A model generated the notes under the pieces. That model searched no databases and had not been told where the DNA came from. It was given only the letters and a program-made list of their open reading frames with translations. A stretch of 64,000 nucleotides of DNA from contig NC_133532.1 in NCBI RefSeq assembly GCF_048544455.1, forward strand, positions 14,696,948 through 14,760,947, in the 5' to 3' direction. The stretch comes from Silene latifolia (Eukaryota > Streptophyta > Magnoliopsida > Caryophyllales > Caryophyllaceae). Positions 11,694 through 23,699 of this stretch are shown here, in pieces; the first letter of the stretch is position 1; each line of letters starts with the position of its first letter. The translations under genes were made by a program, and so were the position numbers.

Positions 11694-14600
11694 TGTGACA
11701 CCCTTAAATCTAGCCTTAAATAAATACGTAAATTCTCTGAAAAAGCTGGTAGGATATGTTTGTAAATGGTTCAACTATCCAAAACCTGCAATTTCAAAAA
11801 TTTTTCTAACTAAACCATTCACAACCAATCCAACTCAAGAAGTCCAACATTCCCGAAGCGGGTGCAAAACCTGCAAAAGCGATGAACTACTATGCCATAG
11901 CTAAATAGAAAGTAGAATGATACAACCCAAAATAGAAAAGGGAGACATATGTCCCTTCAAATAATATACAAACCAAAGGATAAAAGGGTTACTAATAGAA
12001 TAGCCAAAAACTAGGTCCAAGGTTCCTTGCTCGCTAGCTCGTCCCGTGACCCCCAACAAAGCATCAACAACGTCAATCGCATTTTATACAAACACGAAAG
12101 CCACAATTCAGTGGGGAGTAACTTCGAGTCCTCCCAGCCACGAATCGTCAAAATTAATGTAACATGTAATATAACATGTAAACAATTTGATAAACCATTT
12201 ACTTGTCATGTATTCTAACAAATGACCCCTAAACTGACCAAACTAAACTATCATGTGAATCATATAACAAATTGTAATCCAAACTCTATCAACCATAGCC
12301 GCTTGCATCTCACCTTCTATGATTCATAGAATCATCAAACAAGAAAGGGCAATATATCAAAGACAGGCATAAGTTCTTAGTCCCGTCAATAGTCACTTTG
12401 TAACTCGAGTCTATACCACGAGGTAGGGAAGGTAATCGAACCGGTATCTTGGCTCAGCGGTTACTATTAAGAAAACATGGCCAAGAGACAACACAACCCT
12501 AGCCTAAAATCTAAGCAGACCTAGACATGCGGATACACACCACCGCACCCAAGACCCACAACTTTTTTTAAAACAAAGTGAAGTGAATACCCTAAGGACA
12601 CCACCGAAGGGTTGGCTAGTACTTAAGCTGACCCCATACTATCAAAATAAGTACCTGAGGTCATGCCCCAACTTGGATATAAATCCACTAGTCAGGAACA
12701 CAAAGGCTATCAAGCAGTGAACATATACTCGTCAGAGACTATAAAGACCTATCTATGATGAAGGCCGAAATACTCACCTAGGACCTAGTCCCAGCTAGTC
12801 CCAGCTTGAATACTTTAGCCCACACCACACAAGACTCACCACACAAGTCAAGTAAGACACCCACTTAACCTTAAGAGGGCAAAAAGTCCTACTTACCAAC
12901 CTAAATGCTAACATTCTATCATGTGAAAGGCTATATAAATGTCTATTTACAGCATACAAACCAACAGTTCCTCAATAAGTATTCAATACTAATTTCCAAT
13001 CCTAGCAATTATAACAATATAAAAGGCTTTAGGGGAAACTAGGGCCATTTCTACAAAATAAGAAGCTATTTAAATTCAATTAACTACACATGTGAAATAG
13101 AGATGTAATAAATGGCCTAAAACAAGAAAAAGGCCGATTATCTAATTCATTCAACCGAATTTTTACCCGCAACCCCTGACCTGCGGACAGTGCACGGGTC
13201 AAATTGCGGCCGACCAATCACTCAATTAATCGACATCGCATCGATCAAAGGGACTAAGGCTCGGCTTTTTTTTGACAATCAATCAAAACATTACAATTAT
13301 CGTTATAAAATTCATTTTGTAAACTATCCTAACATGTGATAACTATTAATATAAGCACAATTTTTCCCATTAACATAATTTTTGTTACTAGTATGCTTCA
13401 ATTCAAATTACTACCCTTTTGTTACTTATTCTATTCTAATATTAATTAACCCGAAAAGACCAAGATTGTACGAAAAACCGCAAAACAAGCACGGACCAAC
13501 CCGGGCAGCCGTGGGCTAGCCGTGGGCCTGCCACGGGCCTGCTGCCCGTCCCCTACACCACCTTATTTTTCCATTTTTGTTTAGTAAAAGACCGTCTGAA
13601 AATTAATTAATCGTCCCCAATTCAACTTTGATAATTTAAACTAACAAAAGGCACAAATTAAACATGCATGCAACAAATTTTACATGTGAAAACTACTATT
13701 CAAACAAAAATCACCAAACATACAAAAACAACAAAGATTGTGACGATAATTCGTCGAGTAGCTCGAAATATGTTACCTTAAGCTAGAAAAAAGAGCAATT
13801 AGTACCTCAAACCCAAACCCTAACTAGCAACTATCCGCTATCTTCAATAATATACGAGTCCCCAAACTCGTCTTCCAATCCTTCACCTAAATAAACAATT
13901 AAAACACAATAATAAGCATATAAACCGAAAATTCCGAAATTTGGTCTTAAAACAACTTAATGAAAACTGAAATTAGAACATACTAAGTTGTAGATCGTGG
14001 CGAGGGGATTCCGGAAAGGTAAATTATGCGAAAAACGGACTAGTAACGAAGAAATTGTGACGATTTTGCTTGAGTTTTTATATAAAAATGGAGTTTGGAA
14101 CTTAAGGAAGAAGAAGGAGATAGAGGAAATCAGAAAAATAAAAGAAAAGGGGGTGTGGTCCGCGTAAGGGAAGAAGGAAAGGAGGAAAGGAGGTGCGGGA
14201 TTTTTTTTAGTCGGGATTTTTACGAGTCGGGTTTGACTTGTTTCAATAATAATTAAATCCGTAAGTCAAATGCAAATTCCGTCAAGACCAAAGTCTTTAA
14301 ACACGAGATTACAATAAAATTGAGTATTCATACGACCCATTTCCAAATTCGTTTACCCAACGTTCAAACGAATTGTTATTTTTCCCCCGATACGCCCTTA
14401 TTTCGAAATAAAAGATTTTACACGGTTTAAACTATTTTTAAACATTTCAAAACTATCAAAATAAATACTTTTCTTCAAAATATAATAAAATTATATTTCT
14501 TTGAATTATTTTTACTTTAAATACTTTATTGTCAAATTTTACTTGATTAATTAATTATTTTCGAAATATATTAACGGTCCGAAATTTACGGGGCGTTACA
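11694..14600 (-). repeat. LTR 3 of the tandem array (transcriptional 5' end)
   Basis: This 2907-bp LTR ends at the right-hand CTTGT target copy (14601-14605). In the minus orientation it is the outermost 5' LTR, so it would carry the promoter of the full tandem transcript. Confidence 0.93.
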
Positions 14601-15643
14601 CTTGTTGAGCGAATGGAGCTGCGCAGGAGCCCAGCTTGTTTATGCTTAGGAGAGATCTTGTTGGGCTTAGATAATAGGAAATCCAACCGTGACCTACCGT
14701 ACTTGGGAAGTCCCGTCATCTTGCAGGTAAGACAACACTTTCTTTTTGTTCTTTTTTTTCGTTTTTTTTTTTCTTTTTTTTTCTTTTTTTTTCGTTTTTT
14801 TTTTCTTTTTTTTTTCTTTTTTTTTCTTTTTTTTTCGTTTTGATGTCTAATACCTGGTTTTGTTAGGCTTGGCTTATGGAACGGCTTCGATTGATCGAGC
14901 CCCCAGTTCATGTTCCTTCTTACCATGCCCGCTCGATTACGATGAGGACGAGGTTGTACATGGTGGACTTCACTCGGGTCTGTGATTACTGGAAGAATAA
15001 ACTGAAGAGTGAGGATGGTCCTTTGATTAGGTGGGTCGTACCGTGGTGCCACCTCAAATCCGTCACTGGAGTGTCTTCTTTGGATCCTACTAGGTCCGTG
15101 CGCATTCCTGGTCTAGAATTCATGGTGTGCATCTTCCCGGAAAGATTGATGAGACAAATCGGAATGAAGCAGATGATCCTGAAGCTGGATACCGTTGCGC
15201 AGACCGCTGTGGCACTTACGACTGATAGCCGGAGGGAATGGGCCATTAAATGGGCCCAAAGAAACATGTGGTTCTTGAATTTCTCCGCTAATGCCTTATG
15301 GGTGTCGGATTATTATCTGCGATGGAGGAGGGCTACGACTCCTGAAGAACGCGAGAGATTGAGGAAGCGCGAGCCTGTGGACTACAAGGTGCGCGAGGTC
15401 GAGAAAGAGAAAGAGAAGCATCTGACAGAAGGAGAAGAAGAAGCCGGGCTTCGAGTTATTCATCCTTCGAAGAAACCGAAGATCTCTCCTGTCGCGGAAA
15501 TGGTGGTTGGCAAGAATGGGAAGTCGAGGCCTCGAGAAAGACCATTGGTGATTAGGTCTGAAGTGGCGCAAGAGCGTCCGGCTCGAGGCCGTGACAAGAA
15601 GTGTGACAAGAATGACAAGGGCAAGGGGAAGATGGAAGAATAG
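14601..15643 (+). pseudogene. DUF7745-like ORF, antisense accessory gene of the Retand-type element, split by the LTR array
   Basis: Two exons are visible: the 3' part of an upstream exon (14601-14726) and a last exon (14867-15643, 258 codons plus stop). They are joined in phase 0 across a 140-bp T-rich intron. The reading frame stays open through the target duplication into bases 1-13, so the tandem LTR array lies inside the coding exon and the N-terminal part is left of the window. The protein resembles DUF7745-type domains of plant retroelement-associated ORFs: WWxRW/PWxx-like core (RWVVPWCHL), then VRIPGLEF, a basic RQIG motif, and a lysine- and glutamate-rich tail. It converges on the minus-strand pol stop at 16190. 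From memory, Tat/Retand elements carry an antisense extra ORF in exactly this position between integrase and the 3' LTR. Its function is unknown. Confidence 0.7.
14727..14866 (+). other. T-rich intron of the DUF7745-like ORF
   Basis: The donor GTAAGA directly follows CTTGCAG, and the acceptor TTGTTAG precedes GCTTGG. The core 14737-14840 is a run of T8-T10 tracts broken by single C or G. Removal joins the flanking codons in phase 0. Confidence 0.8.
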
Positions 15644-16189
15644 CCCAAGTCCTTTTATTATTATTATTTATTATTATTATTGTTGTAATAAAAAGGTGGG
15701 GTTTTTAGAATCCTAGCCTCTTCTATTTTTATTATGTAGCGTACTATTATTATTAGAAAATGAATGAAATAAAAAGGTTAAATGGTTATGAAACCGTTGG
15801 GATGTTCTATTTATTATTCATGTCGAATTCCAAATGCAATGCAAATGTCCTTCTATTTACATTTTTTGAAAATGACGGGTTGTATCCTGTGAAGGATTGC
15901 CTACGTATTCACTTAGAAAATGAAATCAAACCCTTGCGCGTAGTTCGAGTAAATGTAAAAGAATAATTGTTCTAAGCAAGAGCTTTTAATGAACTTAGAA
16001 AAATTAGCATGAGCTTTTGCTTACTCTGAAGGTGCAAATTTAGTTTATTTGATGACATGAGGATGACAAATTTGTCAAAATGTAAGAACATAGTGACATT
16101 TAGCTTATTTCAGCTTGGCCAGGGGCCGGTTTACTTAGTGCCACAAGAGCGACACGTGGGGTTACGCGAGGCGCGTTTTTGTTCCTATT
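15644..16189. other. Spacer between antisense ORF and Retand pol
   Basis: AT-rich spacer between two convergent genes of the same element, with an ATT/TTA microsatellite at about 15655-15690. The 68-codon open frame at 15760-15966 has no recognisable features. No promoter can be assigned by eye. Confidence 0.6.
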
Positions 16190-17260
16190 CTAGGCATAGT
16201 ACCGTTTCAGTTGGTCAAGGTTTGTCGGGTTAGAGAACTCATTCCCATCTAGGTCTGTGATTCTAACTGTACCCCCCGGAAGTATGGATTTGACTAGAAA
16301 AGGTCCGGCCCAATTAGGTTTGAATTTTCCCCGTGGATCGACAGGTAAAAGAGCTCTAACCGATTTGAGCACTAAGTCTCCTTCCTTGATGTTTCTGGGC
16401 TTAACCCTTTTGTTGAAAGCTCGTTTGATACGGGCTTGGTATGTTTGGACATTATGCAAGGCACGTAGCCTGCGTTCATCCAGGAGGATGAGTTCTTCAT
16501 GTCTATCCCTTTTCCAATCAGCTTCTGGGATTTGACTCTCGAGTAAGATACGCAAGGATGGTATCTCTAGCTCAACTGGTTGTACAGCCTCCATGCCGTA
16601 GGTCAAATAGAAAGGAGTAGCCCTAGTGGGCGTCCTAACAGATGTGCGATATCCCCACAGAGCAAAGGATATCTTGCTTGGCCAATCTCGATAGTTGTCA
16701 ATCATTTTCTTGAGAATTGTGACAACGTTCTTATTTGCTGCCTCTACTGCACCATTAGTCTGTGGTCTATAGGGCGAAGAATGGTGATGCCTAATTTTGT
16801 ACTTGGCTAGCAATTGTTCAGTCTCAGCTTGAAAATGGGATCCATTATCACTAATGATCTCAAGAGGTCAACCGTATCGACAGATGATGTTGTATTGTAT
16901 GAACTTTGCCACATTTTTGGCCGTGAGACTGGTGTAGGAAGCCGCTTCTACCCACTTGGTAAAATAGTCAATTGCCACTAAGATGAAACAGTGACCTCTT
17001 GTTCTGTTTGGGGTTATCTTCCGATTATGTCAATTCCCAGTGAGAAAATGGCCAAGGAGATGTCATCGTATAGAGCAATGAAGGAGGGACATGTTGTACA
17101 TTCCCGAAGATTTGCCAATTGTGGCAATGTCTTACATATTTGATACAATCGGATTCCATTGTGGTCCAATAATATCCCAAACGTGTGATTTTCTTTGCCA
17201 TCATGGGCCCACTCATGTGAGGACCGCATTCTCCGTCGTGGACTTCTTCCATCACCTTTC
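16190..17260 (-). pseudogene. Retand-like integrase
   Basis: The N-terminal zinc-binding region (about 17105-17237) keeps two His, but one of the expected Cys residues reads as Trp (RHCHNWQ). The catalytic core keeps all three acidic residues: Asp in AIDYFTKW (near 16955-16980), Asp in ISDNGSHF (near 16840), and Glu in GAVEAANK (near 16745). The C-terminal part 16190-16500 is open and ends in a normal stop. Breaks in frame occur near 17025 and at a TGA near 16870. The enzyme would integrate the cDNA copy. The damage is light, and some of it may be sequence error. Confidence 0.85.
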
Positions 17261-17539
17261 GCGCCTGTGAGTGATCAAGGCAACGTAAGATTACACCAAG
17301 AGGTGTTCTTTTGTATGACTCTCCTTGCATGAGAACGTATTGGGAAGCGAGTAGGCATATAGCACGTTGTCCCCTCTTGTCCATATCTGGTGGATAGGTA
17401 CCATTGAGTTTGAAATTCAGAATTGCTTGGAACCAGGGTTCCTGCGCGATCTCCTCTTCATCGGTGATTTGATGCACATAAGCCGGCTCCGACCGTCGTG
17501 AGATGCATAAAGGCATTTCCATCATGTTATCTGGCATAT

Positions 17540-17925
17540 TAATCAAAGATGCGAGTTTTGCAAGAGCATCTGCAAATTGATTTTCCTCTCGAGATAGGTG
17601 TAGATATGTCACGTGATCAAAGAATTGAGCAACTTGGTCTATTCTAGCCTGATAAGGTGCGAGGATTTCGCTTCGGATTTTCCAAGATCCTGTAATTTGG
17701 TTGATGATTAGGGATGAATCCCCATGCACGCGAAAATTTTTAATGCCTAAACTTACTGCCGCTTGTAGTCCAATGAGACAAGCTTCGTATTCTGCGGCGT
17801 TATTTGTCACCTCGAAGTCGAGTTTGACAGAGATTGGTGTATGCTCGCCTTCAGGAGAAATGAGCAACACTCATATTCCAAATCCTCTTAAGTTTGACGC
17901 TCCATCAAAGTAAAGGTCCCAGGAG
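17540..17925 (-). pseudogene. Archaeal-type RNase H (second RNase H) of the Retand-like element
   Basis: The domain opens with LYFDGASN (Asp near 17905), followed by NNAAEYEACLIGL, VHGDSSLIINQ and a later NQFADALAKLAS, the usual acidic set for this RNase H class. It lies between the degenerate gypsy RNase H and the integrase, the position described for the additional domain of Tat-lineage elements. A single TGA at 17871-17873 splits FGI from VLLIS; otherwise the frame is open. Confidence 0.85.
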
Positions 17926-18095
17926 TCTACGTTAGTTTGAAGTATGTCCTCGTCTGGAAATGACCAAGTATCTATTGTTTGTGCATCGTCGATGGGATTC
18001 TCTGCATAGAATTCGGCAACGGCGCGACCTTTTATTACTTTCAGGGGCACGTATTTGAGATCGAATTCTGAGAGCATCAAAGTTCATCTTGCTAG

Positions 18096-19570
18096 GCGTC
18101 CGTTGAGGACGGGTTTTTCGAAGAGGTATTTGACTGGATCCATTTTGGAGTATATTTTGACGGAGTAGCTAAGCATGTAATGGCGTAGCTTCTTCGTTGC
18201 CCACACAAGAGCGAGGCATGTCTTTTCGAGTTGTGAATATTTACACTCCTACTCCAAGAACTTCTTACTAAGGTAGTAGATAGCCCTTTCTTCATTTCCT
18301 ACAGTTTGAGCTAGTATGGCACCCATGGCGGTTTCGGTTACCGTGAGATATAAACCAAGAGGTTGATCTTGTTGAGGTGGCATGAGCACTGGCGGTTTGC
18401 CCAATATTCCTTTATTTTGTCAAATGCCTTTTGACAATCGTCATCCCACATGGTGTGGTCTGTCTTCTTGAGCTTCTTGAAGATAGGCTCACAAATCATT
18501 GTAAGTTTCGATATGAATCGACTTATATATTGCACTTTTCCCAGGAATCCTCTGACTTCTTTTTCTATTTGTGGTTGCGGCATTTCGATCAGAGCCTTGA
18601 TCTTGGAAGGGTCTATTTCTATACCTCTTTGACTAACGACGTATCCCAGGAGTTTGCCAGACGTTACCCCGAATGTGCACTTCTGAGGATTGAGCCTCAT
18701 GTTGTACTTTCGTAGTCTTGCGAAAAATTGGCGAAGGTTCGCAATATACCCCTCTCTATCCTTGGACTTGACGATCATGTCGTCTACGTATACCTCAACT
18801 TCTTTGTGCATCATGTCATGTAAGAGTGTAGTTGCGGTGCGTTGATATGTAGCTCCGGCGTTGATCAATCCAAACGGCATCACTGTATAGCAGTAGGTTC
18901 CCCATTGAGTGACAAAGGCGGTCTTATGCATATCTTCCATGGCCATTTTGATTTGATTATAACCTGCGTATCCATCCATGAAGGACAGTAATGCATGGTC
19001 TGCAGTATTGTCCACCAGTATGTCGATGTGTGGTAGAGGGAAATCATCTTTAGGACTTGCTTTGTTTAGATCATTAAAATCAACACAAACACGGATTCTC
19101 CCATCCTTTTTGGATACAGGTACTATGTTGGCTACCCAGTCAGAATACTCGGAAACTTTGATGAACCCGGCTTTGAATTGTTTGTCAACTTCTTCCTTAA
19201 TCTTGAGAGCCCATTCCGTCCTCATTCGTCGAAGCTTCTGTTTCACAGGTTTGAAACCTGGCTTAATCGGAATTCTATGTTCGGCGATATCCCTGTCGAT
19301 CCCTGGCATGTCTCTGTAGGACCAAGCGAAAACATCTTTGAACTCGTTTAGAAGGTCTATGAAGTCGGCCCTTTCGATAGAGCTCAAGGTAGTCCTTATC
19401 CTAAGTTCTTGGGGTTCTAGTTCGGTTCCTACATTGATGGGTTCGGTGTCCTCTATTACTGGTCCCCCTTCCCCTTCCTGTAGTATTTCTTTGGCTACGT
19501 AGGGAGGTATTTCGATCGAGTCTGGGTCTTGGTCATCCTCAGTATCATCGTAAAAAATAATTGCACTCAA
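18096..19570 (-). pseudogene. Retand-like reverse transcriptase with adjacent degenerate RNase H
   Basis: The RT is open from 19570 to about 18340. It contains FKPVKQKLRRM, KKDGRIRVCVDFNDLN, the palm motif MPFGLINAGATYQR and the catalytic YVDDMIVKS (18764-18790). A frameshift at about 18390, at a CC/CCG run, shifts into the following RNase H-like region (18092-18350), which is recognisable only weakly. A long acidic leader (about 19440-19570) precedes the RT. Confidence 0.88.
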
Positions 19571-19599
19571 GATAACACAAAGAGTAAGCGAGAACCCGA

Positions 19600-20708
19600 T
19601 TTATTCATATTAAAGTTTGAGTAAAGTTGAAACAAAGAAGCCAACTGATCCATGGTCGGTGGCGGCAAAGGACGATGGTTGGGGCATTTCCCGAACTACT
19701 GTGACTACTCGAGGCTAAGCTAGGAGAAACGAAGGGGACGGGGATGACGACAGGAGGAGATTTCCTAGTGACTTCTCTAGACTCCGACTCTGACTCCGAC
19801 TCCGACTCGAACTCATCGTCTTCTGGTTCTCCTTTGAACATCTCTCCTTCTCCAGTGGCAAGCTTGAAGAGTCTTCCTTGATTGTTGGTCCACTTGATCG
19901 ATTTTCTCCATCTTTTCTACTGATTTGTGCTTGTTTCTGTGATTAACGCGGTAGGGTTGAAGTGGTCGTCTTGAAGTATCATGGTAATGATCTCATCCTG
20001 CGCGGCTCTAACAAATCGATCTTCTCCGAACAACAAACTAACAGCTTGTTCGTCTAAGCAAGGTGCTTGACGGGTTTTGACGGTAGGAACCGTTTCTGGA
20101 GGAATGAAGTAGCAATCGTGAAGGATCTCGATTCCGGCTAGCTTCCTCTCGAGATAATGCCAAGGTTCGGGAAATCCGTGAAAGAGTTCCAGGCTTCCCT
20201 CCTTAACAAGGTACCCATTTAATGTGGGGAGATAGGGTCGCATTTGGACTCCTGTGTACTTAAGGTTCTGAACTTGAGCAAGCATTTTGAGAACCTCCTC
20301 TTTAGTGGGTTTGTATCCTAGTCCAAGTGGTATCCTTTTTGAGTTGCCTTCCTTATATGGTGCGAAGGTATTTCTTCGGGTAGGGTTCAAAGGCATTCCA
20401 GGGAAGTATCCCTGGGTTTTGAGTATGTGGTTGACCACCAAGTTCGAGTAGGGATCGTAGTACAAGGGTGCCAGTTCTCTTTCTATGACACTTATGCTTT
20501 GGAAGCCCCCAAGTTCATATACTGGATCTGTAAGGACTTGATTGTTTGACTTCTTTTCGATTATTGCTTTGATGGGTGACGAAGTGATCGTCACTACTTT
20601 GCCATTTAGTGGAATCTTGATCTTTTGATGAAGGGTGGATGTCACTGCTTTGGAAGCGTGAATCCAAGGTCTTCCTAGAAGTATGTTGAAGGAAGCTTCG
20701 ATGTCCAC
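19600..20708 (-). pseudogene. Retand-like protease C-terminus and protease-RT linker
   Basis: The frame at 19917-20708 begins with FNILLGRPWIHASKA, the C-terminal protease motif (ILGRP), and continues as a proline-rich linker without a recognised domain. The adjacent 19605-19841 frame encodes an acidic Ser/Glu repeat. In intact elements these would be part of one pol polyprotein. Confidence 0.7.
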
Positions 20709-20822
20709 TATTTGGAAGTTAACCTTTCGCTCAATTGGTCCTGTGGCTATGGTTAGGTTAATGAGTCCTGCAACCTTTCGTCGTATACCATCATATGCGC
20801 GAACACCTTGATTGGTAGGGGT

Positions 20823-21086
20823 CTAATCCGACTCTTTCATGCCTAGTTTGTATGTCGTTTTGAGGGATATGACGTTGACCGCAGAGCCATCATCTACCAA
20901 GGTCATTGGCACATTTTTCTTTAGACAAATGACAGTGATGTAGAGAGCCAAGTTGTGACTAGCGCCGAAAGGCGGTAGATCTTTGTCTGAGAAAGTAATA
21001 GGATTACTTAGTTTTGGTGATTCTTGGAAGACCAAGTTGACTACATCTTCGGGTGTCGAGTTATGTGCTACATTTAGCTTGGCCAA
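20823..21086 (-). pseudogene. Retand-like aspartic protease
   Basis: The active-site motif is TLVDDGSAVNVIS, preceded by NLALYITVICLKKN. The frame stops at a TAG just after KLGMKESD, where a Trp codon is expected, and the protease continues beyond it. It would process the Gag-Pol polyprotein in the particle. Confidence 0.82.
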
Positions 21087-21127
21087 GGCTTGCAGTAAAG
21101 CTTGGCGATGTGGGAACGAGCTTGCTA

Positions 21128-21953
21128 CTAATTGCCTACTGAAAGATCAGCCTTTGTCTTCTGTAATTGCTTGAGCAAATGATCAGTGGAGTCATCTTCG
21201 TTATCATTTGGTGTGACAACGTTGGTTGGACCATTTTGAGTAGTGCTTTGATATGGGCGACCCGAACGAGTTAGGTGGTCCACATCTTGGTCTTCGACAT
21301 TTTGGACTATTTCTTTGACTAGGGAGTTTTCAATGAGATACTCGTCCTCGTCATCGTCGGCCCAAACTCCATTGATTGTAGCTAGTCTTCTCATTCTCAT
21401 GATTTCATTTTCTAGTCGTATGATTTGGTCGACTAATTTATCTACCACAGCGACTATTTCTGGCATAGTAGCATTTTGAGAGAAAATTAGTGGCACATGC
21501 TCTTTGGGTGTTGCGTTGGGATCACGAGCAGTTGTCACCACATTTTCTAATTCCCAGACTTGCTTATCCACACTCCTTGCCCTTGTGATGAAGTCGGAAA
21601 TAGTAGGGGAGATGGTAGAGTAGAAACCTTCATTTTCGATTGCATAGATTTCATTTTCGACTGGAGAAATGAGGTGTGAACACTCTAAGGTAGAATCATC
21701 ACTTGCGATCACTAGAACTCCAAGAGTATTCTGAGTGTTGTTGGGTTTACCTCTGCGGTATTGGCAATCGACCATCTTCAATCATGTCTTGAAGCACATT
21801 TTTCAACTTGTAGCACTTTTCTGTGTCATGTCCCTTGCCCCTATGGTATTCACAGTACGAGTTCTCATCCCAGAACTTGGATTTCCTTTCGGGTTCGGGA
21901 GTAGGTCCAATGGGTTGGAGTTTGCCTTGCTTCATTAGCCTTTTTAGAGCGTC
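21128..21953 (-). pseudogene. Retand-like gag, C-terminal part with zinc knuckle
   Basis: This part continues gag from 30186 after the Tekay insertion. The knuckle CEYHRGKGHDTEKC at about 21815-21860 has the CX2HX4HX4C spacing that I associate with the Tat lineage. A one-base frame change near 21745-21780 separates 21747-21935 from the following 654-bp open frame. Confidence 0.85.
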
Positions 21954-23286
21954 TGTAATACTTCGTATTTATATGTCTTGGGGGTACTCTATCGAGTAGC
22001 CCTTACTCTGTCGAGTATGGGCAAGTTGCGGAATAAAATAGTTTCTGACCTGTTGGGCACTCGATCGAGTAGCTGGGGCACTCGATCGAGTAGGTGGGTA
22101 CTCGATCGAGTACCTTGGGTACTCGATCGAGTGTCCGGTTTACGGGGAGTTTTTCGCGGGTTTCGTTAATTATGCGATTAGGGTATTTAAACATAATCGT
22201 CGTTGTTTTAATTCACTTTTACCAAAACCTAAAACCTGTTTAAGAGAGAAAGCGATCGATCATCTTCCTAATCGCATCCTTAACAATTCCGGAGTTCGAG
22301 ACGGTCGGTTCGTGTCGTAGTTCGTGTCGTTGGATTCCTTGCGTCGAGGGTAAGCTTTTAATATAATTTATATAATGTTTTGCTAGGTTTGGTCAAACCC
22401 TAATTTAGGATTTGGGGTTTTGTGAATAGTAAGTAATTGGTAGTCTTTATGTGTTATATGTTAGGAGGAGAATTCGTAGAAGAGGCGTTTTGAGGCATTT
22501 GTAGATACCGTCTGCGTGTTGTGCTTTCCGGGTAGGATTTCCTACTCAGTATTAGTCCCATAATGGGATATTGGTGATGTCTTTGTAATTAGTTGTTTGA
22601 TATGATGATTGTGATTGTGATTGTAATTGTGATTGTGGTTGTGTTTGTTGATGGTTCTCGAGATGCGTTCTCTACCGAGTGGGGTCACTTGCGGGGAGTG
22701 ATCTCACGCCCTAGTTTCGCCCTTCGTGGAACCCGCCACGAAAGGGGATGTGCACATTAATGGACGGGGTTATCGCTCGTACGATGAGCGGGGCTTAGGT
22801 GGGAACAGCTGCGGTCCCCCAGCGGCGTGGTCCGGTGGACGGTCGTATTGAGATAATGGGAGTTGGTGTGTGTGTGTGTGTGTGATTCGGCCAATTTGTC
22901 TATTTGTCTTATTGTTGTTATCTATATTGATTGTGTGATTAGTCGACCCGGTGTTGTTTTGTAAAACTGCGGTGATCCATTCGGGGATGGTGAGCAGATA
23001 TTGAGCAGTATAGAGATGATCTCGGGATATTTGGGATGGCCATGACGTGACGATAGAGTCTTCCATTGTAGTTTAGTTTTTATTTACATTTCGATTGAGA
23101 ACATGTTTGGAATAATGTATTGTACTTTCGGTTTGGTTTCGAGGATTGTACTTATTCATTAAATTACTTATAATAAATGTTGTTTCTGTTTTGTCTATTT
23201 GATTATCATACCTCGGGCAACCGAGATGGTGATGTCTTCATACCTGCGTGGTCCTGGTAAGGCACTCGGAGTATGGGGGTGTTACA
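21954..23286 (+). repeat. 5' LTR of Tekay-like element 1
   Basis: This 1333-bp LTR carries near its start (22060-22131) four copies of CTCGATCGAG spaced 20-21 bp, plus two weaker copies just upstream. It has a TG microsatellite at about 22866-22883 and ends GGGTGTTACA before the primer site. Confidence 0.93.
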
Positions 23287-23288
23287 AA

Positions 23289-23300
23289 TGGTATCAGAGC
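23289..23300 (+). promoter_or_regulatory. Primer-binding site of Tekay-like element 1
   Basis: TGGTATCAGAGC, complementary to initiator-Met tRNA, lies 2 bp after the 5' LTR. Confidence 0.95.
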
Positions 23301-23699
23301 GACGATCCTGAAACCTGTAACCAATGAACTTAATGAACATAGGGAGTCAATTAAAATGAACCCGGGGTAAAAGTTGTAGGAGCTAGTGCAAAGGCTTGGG
23401 AGACGTCCTAAAGTCGCGGGGATCGCCCTACAACTTTGAACCCGGTCACATGGGGGAAATGTGTGTTGAGTCATGTGTGTGCTTAGTAACTTGCGTAACA
23501 ATGTGATGGAATGTGATGATGGTTGGATGTTCGAATTGGAAGTTGATGAGATGAAAGAAAAGTAATGTTATATATATATACATTGTTGATGAAATGATAG
23601 CATGATGGAATGTTTTACAACGTGGCAATTAATAGCATGATTGTTATGATATAATGTGATTTATAAAGTTAGCATGTTAGTATACGACGTAATATGCGG

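Larger units (their letters stand above)
14..14600 (-). mobile_element. Non-autonomous LTR retrotransposon in tandem form (LTR-internal-LTR-internal-LTR)
   Basis: Three near-identical LTRs of about 2.9 kb (14-2947, 5870-8770, 11694-14600) alternate with two near-identical internal regions (2948-5869, 8771-11693). Each LTR reads TGTGACACC...GGCGTTACA on the plus strand. The orientation is minus, because the reverse complement of an initiator-Met primer site abuts the left edge of LTRs 2 and 3 and a purine tract (minus strand) abuts the right edge of LTRs 1 and 2. The whole array is flanked by one 5-bp duplication, CTTGT (9-13 and 14601-14605), so it entered once and was then expanded by LTR recombination. 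No gag or pol domain is visible in either internal region, so it must depend on proteins supplied in trans. The minus-strand sequence before the purine tract carries TTTCGAGGACGAAAC, a feature I associate with Tekay/Del chromoviruses, the likely helper family. Confidence 0.93.

Noticed and set aside
14555-15052. Long minus-strand frame with lysine runs opposite the DUF7745-like gene
   Set aside because: Lysines come from the antisense of the T-tract intron; it is a shadow of the plus-strand gene.
22003-22194. Peptide-like repeats (LDRVP, YSIECP) in frames across the palindromes
   Set aside because: They arise from translating the non-coding CTCGATCGAG arrays in the LTR; same for 23807-24181 and 28644-29091.
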